From the NCBI RefSeq assembly GCF_964355755.1, contig NC_092670.1, positions 33,777,795-33,841,794 of the forward strand: a stretch of 64,000 nt of DNA, in the 5' to 3' direction. The DNA is from Antedon mediterranea (lineage: Eukaryota; Echinodermata; Crinoidea; Comatulida; Antedonidae). Below, one piece after another: positions 1 through 10,879 of the stretch (its first letter is position 1; the number at the start of each line of letters is the position of its first letter). The position numbers were made by a program, and so were the translations under genes. The notes below the pieces were generated by a model that did not search any database, was not told the DNA's origin, and saw only the letters and a program-made list of their open reading frames with translations.

Positions 1-194
1 ATTTATTTAGTCATTTTATAAGTGAAAACGTTTGTTTTCTTACGGAAGTGATTAATTTGATTAAAACTACAAAATAACCTATTCAAAGTCGGATTTAATT
101 TATCTTAATTTTTTAATTCTTTAGGGAAAATATATTTATAATTAAACAAGGCCATATATAGATGGCTGCAGTTGCATGTCGAAGTTAGTTTTTA

Positions 195-267
195 CCGACC
201 GACTGACCGACCGACCGACAGACCGACATAGTGAGCTGTGGAGTCACGTTGCATGCGAATAAAAACG
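195..267. repeat. CCGA-type repeat in intron 2, copy 1
   Basis: A CCGACCGA tract followed by GACATAGTGAGCTGTGGAGT, then CACGTTGCATGCGAATAAAAACG. The same core recurs at many places in the window, so it is a dispersed element embedded in the intron. Confidence 0.7.
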
Positions 268-313
268 TTATGGTTCAAAATTGTTGTTTTTCTTATTTAA
301 AAATCATGTTTAG

Positions 314-1070
314 ATATTATAAAAGACAGTTCACTGAAAGATGCAGTAGATCATCTAGCTGAAGGCATAGAAGATGTAATCCAAACCATGCTTAACATTA
401 TGGAGCAACAGCTTCAAGGCCATGAAGACAATATCCTTGGCAGATTAGATGAAATCGACGAGAAGATTAACCACATCCAGCAATGCTCTTGCTCGAGTAA
501 GTATTTCACAATTGAACCGTCTTATGAATACAGTTTACATCTTAGTATCAAAAGATAAAGATTGTTCGATATGTTCGGGTGAGAGCATACCGAGTGGCAA
601 TAGGCCGGATAGCAAAATGTGAGGCGATAGTATAAATCCTATGTGCTCCCAAGATTGTTTTTGTCAGTAGAAACAGAAAGCAATTACCTATCAATTATAA
701 ACTGTATAATTATTACTATTCATTGGAAAACGAAATGTTCCTCAATTCATAATGATGTTTTTTTTTTCTTTTTTTCATTCATTTAGAGCGCTTTAGGGTG
801 TTCTACGCGGCAGATGGACGGTATACGCTGAATTTTGAACAAGCGAAACAAAAATGTGTTGATAACGGTGCAGTAATCGCCACTCCCAATCAGTTACAAG
901 CAGCATATTCTTTTGGATTTGACCATTGCAACTTTGGGTGGTTGTCAGATGGCACCGTTCGATACCCAATCACAATGCCACGAGTAGGATGTGGAGAGGG
1001 ACCTCCTGGCGTTCGAAGCTTGGGAACACAGGATAAGAGTAAAACTTACGATGTTTATTGTTTTAAGTAA
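314..1070 (+). CDS. Secreted coiled-coil/Link-domain protein, copy 1 (exons 3-4 only)
   Basis: Exon 3 is 314-496 (183 bases, AG acceptor at 312-313, GTAAGT donor after 496) and exon 4 is 787-1070, ending in TAA. Both junctions are phase 1. Exon 3 encodes a helix with a heptad-like hydrophobic pattern ending in Cys-Ser-Cys-Ser. Exon 4 encodes a Link domain with the family's four cysteines (in KQKC, DHCNF, VGCGEG and VYCF) and the conserved RYTL, GW and RYP positions. Link domains usually bind hyaluronan, but binding here is inferred only. Exons 1-2 lie left of the window. Variant residues are [12 protein letters not shown] and GFDHC; exon 3 carries MLNIMEQQ. The frame is open throughout, so the gene is probably functional if its promoter is intact. 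Confidence 0.9.
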
Positions 1071-1275
1071 CCAAACTAATAGGAACAATAATCATAAAAT
1101 ATATTATTGATAATTATTATCTTATGTTGTATTAGCATTTAGGCGTATAATCATCATTACAAAAACGTTCTGATAAGATAAGAGTAAAACTTTGTTTATT
1201 GTTTTAAGAATCCATCAAAACTTATCTAATAATACAATATTATCAATGATATTTTGATTAATATATACGTTCTTT

Positions 1276-1281
1276 AATAAA
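1276..1281 (+). terminator. Poly(A) signal, Link copy 1
   Basis: AATAAA about 206 bases after the stop codon, conserved in position in all four copies. Confidence 0.6.
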
Positions 1282-2420
1282 CATTTATGAAAGATTTACA
1301 AAATGTATCTTTACTTTTTGACACATGTACTGGTTATAAAATGATTTTACTTAGTTATTAGACTTAGCGTAGTAGTCTGTTGACAGCGCGAGGTGAAGAA
1401 GATGAGACGCTCACGCTATCAAAAGATGATTGCAAGGGTACCCTGCACGACATTTCGGTTGTTAATAGGGGGTTTTCGCATGAACGTAAACGTTAAGTGT
1501 AACACTATCTCAAATCATATTGTAAACAGATCGATCTGCGCGTGCGCAAGCAATACGAAAAACTTTACGTACCTCGAGAACCTTATTTCTGAAAATAGCG
1601 TCAATGAAAAATAACCAAAGGGTATCGAAACATGGAAGAATCATTACATTTCTGCAAAATGTTTAAGAAAACACATGATAAATTTAATTAATAATTTATG
1701 TTTTTACTTAAGCTAAACAATAACAATTGTTCAACAAAATTTTTCAGCCAATATGCATGGTAAAACAAGCCTAGGTATTCCATGAGTTGTTCTAAAAAAC
1801 TGTAATTAAAGCAAAAAATAGTTAAATTGACTGGAATTCAATGTGGTTTTAGTTGAATTTAATCATTTATTTTGTCTTTTTATAAGTGAAAACTTTTTTT
1901 TTTCCTACGAAAGTTATTAAATTTATTAAAACTGCGACATAACAATTTATTAGTCTTTTTACTGATTTTTTTTTAGAGGACAATGTATTTTTAATATAAA
2001 AAGAAAACAAGGCAATGTACATGGTTGCAGTTGCGTGCCCAAACTTTAGTTAGTGTTTCCCGACCAACCGACCGACATAGTGAGCTGTATAGTCGCGTTT
2101 GCACAGGACTAAGAAGCGGGCATGCGCATCCTACGACAGCGTGTGTAATACCTTTAGTTTAGTTTTAATTTAAAAGCTAGAAGAGCTTCACTCGCGATCA
2201 AATTTGGTGAAATCTTGACATCTGAAGGACATCAACACTTCCTACCAGAATTCAACAACATGGACCACCGTAACGCGGACACATTAAATATCTCGAAATG
2301 CAGAACATCGCTAGGATTGTTGTGACATGTTATTATCGATCGTATAAGGTTATATGTATAACTATCAATCAATAATCTTTTATTTCAGCATAACACTATA
2401 GAAAATACAAACAATACAAA
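1282..2420. other. 3' flank of Link copy 1, no gene seen
   Basis: AT-rich DNA shared with units 2 and 3. It holds the CCGA-type repeat at 2059-2120. Around 2370-2400 a CAATCAATAATCTTTTATTT string reads, on the minus strand, like the 3' tail of a LINE or SINE. No coding exon could be supported. Confidence 0.5.
2059..2120. repeat. CCGA-type repeat, 3' flank of copy 1
   Basis: Short CCGACC tract, GACATAGTGAGCTGTATAGT, then a GTCGCGTTT-GCAC motif. Same family as the intron 2 copy but with a different edge. Confidence 0.65.
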
Positions 2421-2427
2421 CGAAAAC

Positions 2428-2710
2428 AAAAGCATCAGCACAATTCAAAAACTTAAAACACAATGCTCTCAGTATCATCATCTGTGTAGAATAAAATTAA
2501 AACATCTTAGATTAAAGATACAGACAATATGACCTAATAATACAAAAGCATCAGTAAAATTCGAAAAAAATGTAAACACAATGCTCTCAGTATCATCATC
2601 TATGTAGAATAAAATACAAAAATCTTTTATAACATAAAAAAAAACATATAAAGATACAAACAATTCGACAAAATAATACAAAAGCATCAGACAAATTCCA
2701 AGTATTAAAA
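2428..2710. repeat. Tandem repeat of about 115-130 bp, about 2.3 copies
   Basis: The words ACAAAAGCATCAG, ATGCTCTCAGTATCATCATC and GTAGAATAAAAT recur in order at about 2428, 2547 and 2683 (the last partial). Present at the same place in units 2 and 3. Confidence 0.7.
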
Positions 2711-2879
2711 ACATTTTTTTATATTATACGAACATAAAGACAATCATTCGTTGTTCTTTCTATCATGACATTATTCCACACGTGATCGATTATTATTGAT
2801 ACTGGATTTCGTTTTACATCATGCGATAATCGAAAAACGAAAACAAAAACAAATAAAAAATTCAATAAATAAAAATTAA

Positions 2880-3655
2880 ATGAATTATTATAAATTAAAT
2901 CTCACGGACATCTGTACTTATATTGCTAATTTAAAACAAATATATTAATTGGTTTTCTATAAGGTACTTTTTTATTTGTCCAAGTGTGCTACGAATAATT
3001 ACTTATTTTATATATAAAACATGAATAGTATTCACGAAAATAAATTGATAATTACCACATAAGGTATTAATCTGCTGGAACCAAAAATATAAGCCCTGCC
3101 CGGGAAAAAAAGGAAACAAAAAACATTGAAAGTGCAATTTTATGGAGAATAACATACCGTATCCAAAATCTACCAAATCCAGTTTAGGGAAAATTTTTAG
3201 ACGTATTTTTGATTCTCCAGAAATTGTCTAAAATGGCATGAAAGTTCATTTGTTAGAAATAAAGATTAAATTGATTATTCAAATTAAATTATCTTCACAC
3301 GCACATCTGTAATTTATATTGTTAATTCAAAACGAATATATTAGTTGGTTTTCTATGAGGTACTTTTTATTTGTCCTCGTGTGTTACTAATAATTACTTA
3401 TTTTAAATATTAAAATGAATATTTTTTTAACAGTATACAATGCGTTATGCTGTATTCACGAAAATAAATTTATAATTAGCATAGTGGACATAAGGTATTC
3501 GGGTAGTTGAACCAAGAACATGGGACCTACTTTACAAAAAAAATGAAAGCGCAAATTTTATGGAGAATAACATATCCAAAATCGATCAAAATCCAGTTTG
3601 GGGAAACTTTTTAGACGTATTTTTAATTCTCTAAAAAATGTCGAAAAATGGAAAC
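2880..3655. repeat. Diverged tandem duplication (two copies of about 370 bp)
   Basis: The half at about 2880-3240 and the half at about 3275-3655 share a long ordered set of words, including ATATTA.TTGGTTTTCTAT, TATTCACGAAAATAAATT, TTTTATGGAGAATAACAT and TTTTTAGACGTATTTTT. Divergence is well above that between units, so it predates the array. The equivalents lie near 17465-18240 and 34490-35260. Confidence 0.75.
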
Positions 3656-3934
3656 TAACTAATTTAAAAAAAAACTAATTTGTAAAGAAAAAATGTTTCT
3701 CATGTGCCTTTATCTACTTTTAAGTTGAATACAGATTTGGAAAAATGGCCGAAAATCAAATTAAAAAGTAACTTTATCTTTTAAAAAATCGATATAGGTC
3801 TATAGCATGGTTGTATATGAAGTAGACGGCAATTGAATAGGCCTACAATTGATTTTCTACATACTAACAGGAGTTTTCTGAACGAACTATTGCTGTTGTG
3901 TAACTTTTTAAATATTGTCAATTGTATTCCACAG

Positions 3935-4613
3935 TATTAGTCAAGGAGAAAAATCTGAAAAGATGCTTAGAAATCAAGTTAGGGTGAGTGGAATTTTAGA
4001 GGCAGTCAACATAGCCAGAATATCCTAATTAATCCGTTCTGATCACTCTAAGCCCAATTGATACTTGATTTTTTCCCTTTTTGTCTGAAATAGAAGAATT
4101 CAACGAGAATGTGAACGACATTAAAAAATGCACATGCTCAAGTAAGTAAATTCTTCTCAAATTAAGTATCTGTATAAAGCGGGAAAGGGTCTAAGTTACA
4201 GATAGAATGGTGATTTTGTCATGGTTGTTCGGGAGCCCAATTTGTTTATATTTCATCTGTTAAGCACGAAAAATACAATTTATAAAACAAATAAATGGTA
4301 TCTCATGAAACCATGGAATCAGACCTTTATATTGTATTGTATTAATTGTTAGAGCGCTTTTGGGTGTTCCGCGTTGCAGTTGGACGGTATACGCTGAATT
4401 TTGAACAAACGAAACAAAAATGCATTGACAACGGTGCAAAAACCGCCACTCCCAATCAGTTAAAAGCAGCACAAGCCCATGTAATGGTTATGACCGATGC
4501 CAAGCTGGTTAGTTGTCAGACGGCAGTTTTTGATCTGACCTGATCACAATGCCATGATGGGGATGTGGAGACGGACTTCCTGGCATCACACTTACGATGT
4601 TTATTGTTTTAAG
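3935..4613 (+). pseudogene. psi-A: diverged, frame-broken Link gene relative (unit 1)
   Basis: Three exon-like pieces with splice-site remnants match the Link gene: 3935-3983 (like the start of exon 3, out of frame), 4094-4141 (48 bases, phase 1 in and out, encoding a helix end with Cys-Thr-Cys-Ser, parallel to the end of exon 3), and 4353-4613 (exon 4). Exon 4 starts well ([14 protein letters not shown]), but frame is lost near the second Cys and a TGA follows at about 4542; the second half survives only as a nucleotide echo. The segment encoding KCIDNGAK is almost base-identical to Link copies 2 and 4. It is an older duplicate, dead as a protein, possibly a sequence donor. Confidence 0.8.
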
Positions 4614-4785
4614 AAACCAAACTAATAGGAACAAAAACCTTAAAATATATTATTGATAATTTTTCGAAATTACATAACTTTACCGATTAAATAATGTGAT
4701 TACTTGTAAAACCATCGATCATAGTTTTAACAAATTTGCATTTACAGTATTTGGTAACTAATACGCATATTAAAATGTTGATGAC

Positions 4786-4836
4786 CTTATGTCAACTGAT
4801 GAAATTGACCTTATGTCAACTGATGAATTGATGTTT
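4786..4836. repeat. Tandem 23-bp duplication
   Basis: GACCTTATGTCAACTGATGA occurs twice in a row; also present in units 2 (about 19371) and 3 (about 36386), so it is older than the array. Confidence 0.85.
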
Positions 4837-5278
4837 TATTCGATCTTTTACATTGATATGATTGATTAACAGGATGAGAAAACATTCAATTTTTATTAAA
4901 TATTAGTTTTTATTTGGTTTTATAGGTACATTCTATGATTGGTCAATATTGACATTTGACCATTAATCACAAGGGAATTTTTTTCATAAGGTGATTGAAT
5001 AGACACCTATAATCATAAAATGTAATAAAAGACCAAATTGTGCTTAAATAAATTTGTTATATACATATACATAATACATTGTTGTAATTGGTCAATTTTG
5101 AACTTCGACCCCTTATAACTCGAAAATGCTTCCTTCCATATTCGTAACCTACGGAAAATTCGGGTCTAGAAAAGTTGGATGGACATTTGTCCCCTTTCGG
5201 GTGGTGATTCCAACCCCACCCCCCCCCCCCTCCCCCACCCCCTCCTGCCACCGCACTACTATAAATTATAAGCTGTAT

Positions 5279-5656
5279 AGAGTATCACGGTTTGACGTCA
5301 CAACGATAAAGGGCGCTTCATGGTTGCTAGCCAACTAAAAAATGCGTTTAACGCTACTATGTTGATAAACTGTATAGATCTGTATTTCTATCAAATTATG
5401 TATCTTTAGCTTGATTTTTTTTTACTTAAACTATAGTTATAGAATAAATAGATTGTTAAAAACAAATAATTAGTGATGTTTTGAAATTTTAATTTGTTTT
5501 TATTGAAAATTATTAAGTTTTAAAATGACTACTTCAATAAGCCTATTCCAAACCATTCGTGACTCAGGCAGGTTGTACCAAGGTTGAACATATTTTTTGG
5601 TTGACTAGCAACCACGCAGCACCACCTACCGTCGTGACGTCAACACCGTGATACTC
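5279..5656. mobile_element. MITE with TATA/TA target, in intron-3-like part of psi-B
   Basis: Terminal inverted repeats of about 60 bp: left GAGTATCACGGTTTGACGTC and right GACGTCAACACCGTGATACTC, both flanked by TATA. The uninterrupted intron 3 of the real genes reads ACTGTATAATTATTA at this point, which gives the empty site. No ORF of its own. A TA-target superfamily such as Tc1/mariner is possible but not shown. Confidence 0.8.
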
Positions 5657-5726
5657 TATAATTATTAATATTCATTGGAAAAGAACAAGTTCTTCATATT
5701 GATGGGTATTTTTTTCATTCTTTTAG

Positions 5727-6408
<682 letters not shown>

Positions 6409-6452
<44 letters not shown>
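6409..6452. repeat. (AT)n microsatellite
   Basis: About 21 AT steps in unit 1; shorter in unit 2 (about 21484-21502). In unit 3 the LTR retrotransposon landed inside it. Confidence 0.95.
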
Positions 6453-6454
<2 letters not shown>

Positions 6455-6708
6455 TTTCAAATTAATTAATTAAATTTCAGTGTATCATCGGGCAGTTTCA
6501 AATTAATGTTCATTGCCTAATGTGTTTATATATATAAAAGTATTTCTTTGGAGATCCCGCCTCGTGAATAAAAATACTGAAAGATGAGGGCGTATCAATT
6601 TGATCTCTGGTGCGCGTACGTACAACTGAGGACTAGTGCTGTTCCGCCGTACCACGCCGAGAATGTTAAAGAGTCGCAATCCAATCGATTTTGAACAATA
6701 CCATGAAA

Positions 6709-6781
6709 GCCCCAGTGGTCTAATGGTTAGGACATCTGCATATCAAGCAGGCGGCTACTGTATTTGAATATCAATTTCAAG
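6709..6781 (+). other. tRNA-like sequence (relic or SINE head), unit 1
   Basis: GTGGTCTAATGGTTAGGACA is a good A-box and D-arm of the Glu/Asp tRNA type. CTGC-ATATCAA-GCAG can form an anticodon stem-loop (ATC). The T-arm has only TTTGAATATC in place of the GGTTCGAATCC-type B box, and the acceptor stem does not close, so this is not a functional tRNA gene. The same sequence occurs in units 2 and 3. Confidence 0.55.
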
Positions 6782-7203
6782 AAATTATACTTTCTGTTAT
6801 TTTCAGTTACCGTACCACACACACATCTATATATTCAATTATACATATACATATTAGTAAAGTATACACTTGAAGGTTCTTATAAAGGTATACATGCATA
6901 TAAAAACAAATAAACGAATCACATATGTATACATATTTATAAATAAAGTGAGAAAAAAACAAACTAACAAAAAATGGCAAAAATCAACTAATAATAGCCT
7001 ATCAAATGGTATTTCTCTTATAGGTAAAAAAATAATCATATGTAAAACACATGTGCTTAAACTAAATATGCAGATAAAAGATACTCTTTGAATTTAATGT
7101 TAAAGAATATAAAGAATTACAATTGCGAATATCTTGGTTAAATGTTATTCCATATTTTCGGACCCTGTCCTCGGATAGAAGACCTAGCAAGGTAAGTAAC
7201 AAA

Positions 7204-8050
7204 CAAGGCCAACAGCCATTAAGTCGCGTGCTACAATGCATAGTGATACCGGACCGACAGACAGACCGACAAACCGACAGACAGACCGACAGACCGACAG
7301 ACAGACAGACCGACCGACCGACATAGTGAACTATACTGACCGAAATTACTGAACATGTTTAAAAATGTTGAAATGTTTAAAAACATTTATATTTTTTTAA
7401 TTTACACATTTACACATTTACACTTTCGACGTGCTCGTATAACGTAATTTCGAGTTGAAAAGTAAGTAAAGAAAACAGAAATCGGGCAAAAAGAGTGCGC
7501 AATAACGTTTAACGCGCAGTGCGCGCGCAATAACATTTAACGCGCAGTGCGCGCGCAAAAATATGCGCACTCATGGCAATTTTGTAAACGCTTAAAATTG
7601 CCTGAAATGTACTCTTATTTCATCGAAAATAAATTTTGAAAATGTTAAGCGCGCGTACGCATGCGTTACATGCGCTACGCACGTAATTGTATTGCCATAT
7701 GATGATTTATGCCCTGAAATTTATGAGTACCAAATTTTATTTAATTGTGATTCATGGTTGTGAAGTTATGATTACAAACGTGATTTCGTTAAATCGTGCG
7801 TAGACTGCGTAATTTTTTATTGCACACCGTGAAAACATAACCACATTGATTCCTGGCCATAAGGAATATACTGTGAAAAATTTACCTAGCTAGATTAAAC
7901 TGATATTAAGATAAGGTCAGAAAGCGATAAAACGCATAGTGATACCGGACCGACAGACAGACAGACAGACCGACAGACAGACAGACAGACAGACCGACAG
8001 ACAGACCGACAGACAGACAGACCGACCAACCGACCGACATAGTGAACTAT
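7204..8050. mobile_element. CCGA-rich insertion in the old LINE, unit 1
   Basis: Extra sequence relative to unit 2, which reads straight through (GTAACAAAAAAGTGGGTT near 22242). Near the left end is AAGTCGCGTG followed by GCATAGTGATACCGG and an ACAGACCG microsatellite. Near the right end another microsatellite leads into CCGACATAGTGAACTAT. The unit 3 copy preserves a right end with CACGCGACT, the reverse complement of AGTCGCGTG, so the ends look inverted. The interior (7346-7920) has no ORF and a doubled 32-bp GC-rich repeat at about 7493-7556. Confidence 0.7.
7252..7325. repeat. (ACAGACCG)n microsatellite
   Basis: Imperfect tandem of CCGACAGA and CCGACCGA. A second array lies at 7949-8040. 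Copy number differs between units. Confidence 0.9.
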
Positions 8051-9299
8051 GTGGGTTTTATACAAATTAGATGATCTATTTTCATATGAATGAAAACAAT
8101 ATGATTTAATAAAATAATTTGAAAATATGTCAAGAAGTAAGTTATTGTGGAATTTATACATGAAAATTGCAATTTGAAGTTTGTGGATATCAAAAACTTT
8201 AAGACTGTTTAATTTATGGAATAAAGGAAATGAAGGAGCTAGGTAATCCGAGTGTGTACAAAGACCCGTACTTTTTTTTGGATGTGAAGTGAATGCAGGT
8301 GGCAGTTATTAAAATCAGCCCATATAATATAGGAAAATTGAATATGTGGTAAAACAAGATTTTGATAAAGCATAAATAGGGTTTCAGTTATTAGTGGATA
8401 CCGGTATATTTTGAAACAAGATTGGTGACATACATGTTATTGTCAATAATTATCAACATTAAGATAAGTGCGGTTATAATGTTTATTTTTAAATAGCATG
8501 TATGTGGTTTTATCCAAGTTGAGAGACAGAATATTAGCTTTTAGCCAGGTTGATACCTTTGTCATTTCAAAATTTACTGTGCGAATGAGATGTGTAATGT
8601 TAGAGTGTGATGCTAATAAATGTGTATCATCAGCGTAAATGATAAATGAAAAGAAGTTACTAGAATGTATAATTATTATCATTTAAATATAAAATAAACA
8701 AGGGACCCAGAATCGACCCTTGAGGCACACCTTATGCAATTATTCCGATTTCACGATTTCTGACCATTGTAAATAACAAATTGTGTTCTGTTTGTAATAT
8801 AATTCCTCAACCACTCAAAAGCAATCCCACGAACCCCGGAATTTTTAAGTTTTAGTAAAAGTATTTCGTGGTCTATCGTGTCGAAAGCCTTCGAGAGATC
8901 CAGCTAAATTCCTAGAGTATGGCATTTTTTGTCTAACTCAGTCACAATTTTATTATAGGCTTCAAGTATCGCCATGTATGAGGAATGTTTAGATCTAAAA
9001 CCAAATTTGGGAATTGTGTAATAAATTAAAACAAGAAATAAAATTATATAGTCTTGTGTGGACAATTTTTTCTAATAGTTTTGAAAAGACGGGAAGAACT
9101 AAAATTGGTCTGTAATTACACGAGAGATTTTGATCACCCTTTTTGTAAATTGGGACAACTTTAGCGGTTTATTGGGTTTGGAGGGACAGAAAATTGGACT
9201 CAATTTGTCCCATAAACAAATATGCAAAAGAGGACGCCATTTTTGTGCCCATCGCTGTTCCATGAATTTAAAGGTAATGGTCATTTCCAAAAAAAAAAA

Positions 9300-10350
9300 A
9301 TTAAATTGTTGTTGGTTAAAATCAACATGACCAGTTCTCGTAAATAAGCTTTAGTGGGCGTTTTACCTGGAATCTGTTTGTAAATTAAAATTCTTGAGGG
9401 ATATTAGTATACAACGATGAAACATTTAATGTAGCCAGAACAGAATTATTAAGTAAATTTTGAATTTGGTTAAATTTGTGGATAAAGTCCGTGTAGTCCT
9501 GAATGTAAAAGGAGATCAGACATATCATGGTCTAAGTAAATCATCCACATATTCAGAAATTTTCTCTTTAGCAGTGCCATTGCCCGAAATAATGGGTCTA
9601 CCAGGATTGCCTGCTTTATGGATTTTAGGTAGGAAATAAAATCTGCCTTCAACATCATTAACCTGTGCAAAATGAGGTCCAAACTTAGGAACGATTGAGT
9701 GTTTTTTTACCATCACAGAAACAGATTTAGTCACCTTTTATCCGCAATTGCATGGGTGGGATCCGTTGTAAGTTTACGATAATGAAGAGGATTGTTTAGC
9801 TTGTCTTCATAAAATTTGATGTCCATAACAACAGTGACAGAACCTTTATCAGCGGGTCTAATGGTGATATCATTACGCTGATGCAATTTGGCAATGGCCT
9901 GCCTCTCTTGTTTTGAGAGATTGTCACGTTTCTGGATTCGGGACGTAGTTTTGTACATCCTCCTCAATAGCCTCAATAAATGCAGGAAGTTCTCTGTTCA
10001 ACTTCATAGTTCTAGAGTGAATATCAACTTAAAACTCAGTGAGGATGTTGCGGCAATTGCCAATTTGGATCTCATAGAGTGAAGCATTTTTGTGAAGGAA
10101 AGCGTTCCAACGGGAACGCATGCCATCATCTGCAAATCGAATACCAGATGTGACATAAAATTGAAGTTCTTTAGGGGCCGAATGTTTCTGTGTGCTATGT
10201 AATGGAAAGGCTTGATAAGCAATGACATCTCTCTTTGTAGCCACAAAGCCGATTTTCCACTTGTGTGAATTGAAAGCACCAGCTTATACGCATGTGTAAT
10301 CAAGTGTCCATCTTCAAAATCCCTCTTTACGCCTTCGATTCGCCCGAACA
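9300..10350 (-). mobile_element. Degenerate Penelope-like element, unit 1
   Basis: Minus-strand pieces match Penelope-like reverse transcriptase in order: NLSKQERQAIAKLHQRNDI, then [61 protein letters not shown], and after a frame change the LNVSSLYTNIPQ block. The PADKGS and PKIHK..NPGRPI boxes are typical of Penelope-like elements and not of LINEs. Upstream minus-strand sequence (to about 10350) encodes a Trp/Arg-rich stretch I do not recognise. The rest of the RT and any GIY-YIG endonuclease are missing. Dead. Confidence 0.8.
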
Positions 10351-10869
10351 AATTCGCCTAGTGAAAAATCGGCTTAACAACAAATACAATGCTTTATCTG
10401 ACAAATAGTCTGTTAAAGGTGACCTACATTTATTTTGTTTAAACCTCATTCAGAAACACACACAAAAACTCACATAGTCCATACTTTTTGTTGGTCTTCG
10501 AACAGGTCTCTTTACTTTCTTTCTTTCTTTTTTTTATCCTACATCTCCATTTTTCCAAATAAAAGATGGTTAAATCCAACAATTCCATCGAAAGGAGTGG
10601 CGGCGAATGAATTTGCCAGTTATCAAATTGTACGCAAATAGATTATGAAATTTTAATTTGTACTCTATAATACCAGGGGAGATGGGGATTAGGGACGGAG
10701 TAATTCAATTCAATATTTTATTTCGAAAATTAAAAGTACGAATACATTTTTATGAAAATAAACTGACTAACAAGTTATTAATACGACGCGCTCTCATCTC
10801 AAGATTATTATTATTGAATACATGAGAAAAAAAAATCTGTTGACTTATGTGAACAAATGTTTTCCTTAC
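10351..10869. other. Intergenic repeat sequence, no gene
   Basis: AT-rich sequence shared by units 1-3. AATTCAATTCAATATTTTATTT near 10700 looks, on the minus strand, like the short-repeat 3' tail (TTGAATTGAATT) of a CR1/L2-like LINE or derived SINE. The body of such an element is not recognisable. Confidence 0.45.
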
Positions 10870-10879
10870 GTTCATACCA

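Larger units (their letters stand above)
7090..9185 (-). mobile_element. Degenerate non-LTR retrotransposon (LINE), unit 1, interrupted
   Basis: Minus-strand translation in several frames gives LINE reverse transcriptase blocks in order: KVVPIYKKGDQNL, a VFSKLLEKIVH block, LHNSQIWF, the LDLSKAF-like box, [15 protein letters not shown], the GVPQGSILGP-like box and FIIYADDTHL, then thumb and C-terminal pieces such as FHKLNSLKVFDIHKLQ. Many frameshifts and stops make it dead. The C-terminal part is split by the CCGA-rich insertion at 7204-8050. CR1/L2/Rex-like by the look of the boxes; clade not settled. Confidence 0.8.

Noticed and set aside
1393-1614. 73-codon ORF in the 3' flank, kept open in three units (also 15983-16204 and 33011-33232)
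   Set aside because: Starts with GTG, has no recognisable domain, and its few differences between units mostly change amino acids. With so little divergence, openness in three copies is not evidence of coding.
5057-5251. Glycine-rich ORFs at the poly-C tracts (also 19645-19848 and 36657-36848)
   Set aside because: Simply poly-C read on the minus strand.
6709-6781. Functional tRNA gene
   Set aside because: B box is degenerate and the acceptor stem does not pair; kept only as a tRNA-like sequence.
6854-7091. Overlapping Lys- and Phe-rich ORFs on both strands near the old LINE (also 48044-48284)
   Set aside because: Low-complexity AT-rich translation without domain, not conserved in frame in unit 2.
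7123-7326. ORF ending in DRQTDRQT repeats, and its minus-strand counterparts
   Set aside because: Translation of the CCGACAGA microsatellite; also overlaps the LINE remnant.
7949-8040. Regular short repeats, considered as a CRISPR array
   Set aside because: The repeats are contiguous 4-8 bp microsatellite units without spacers, and the DNA is eukaryotic.
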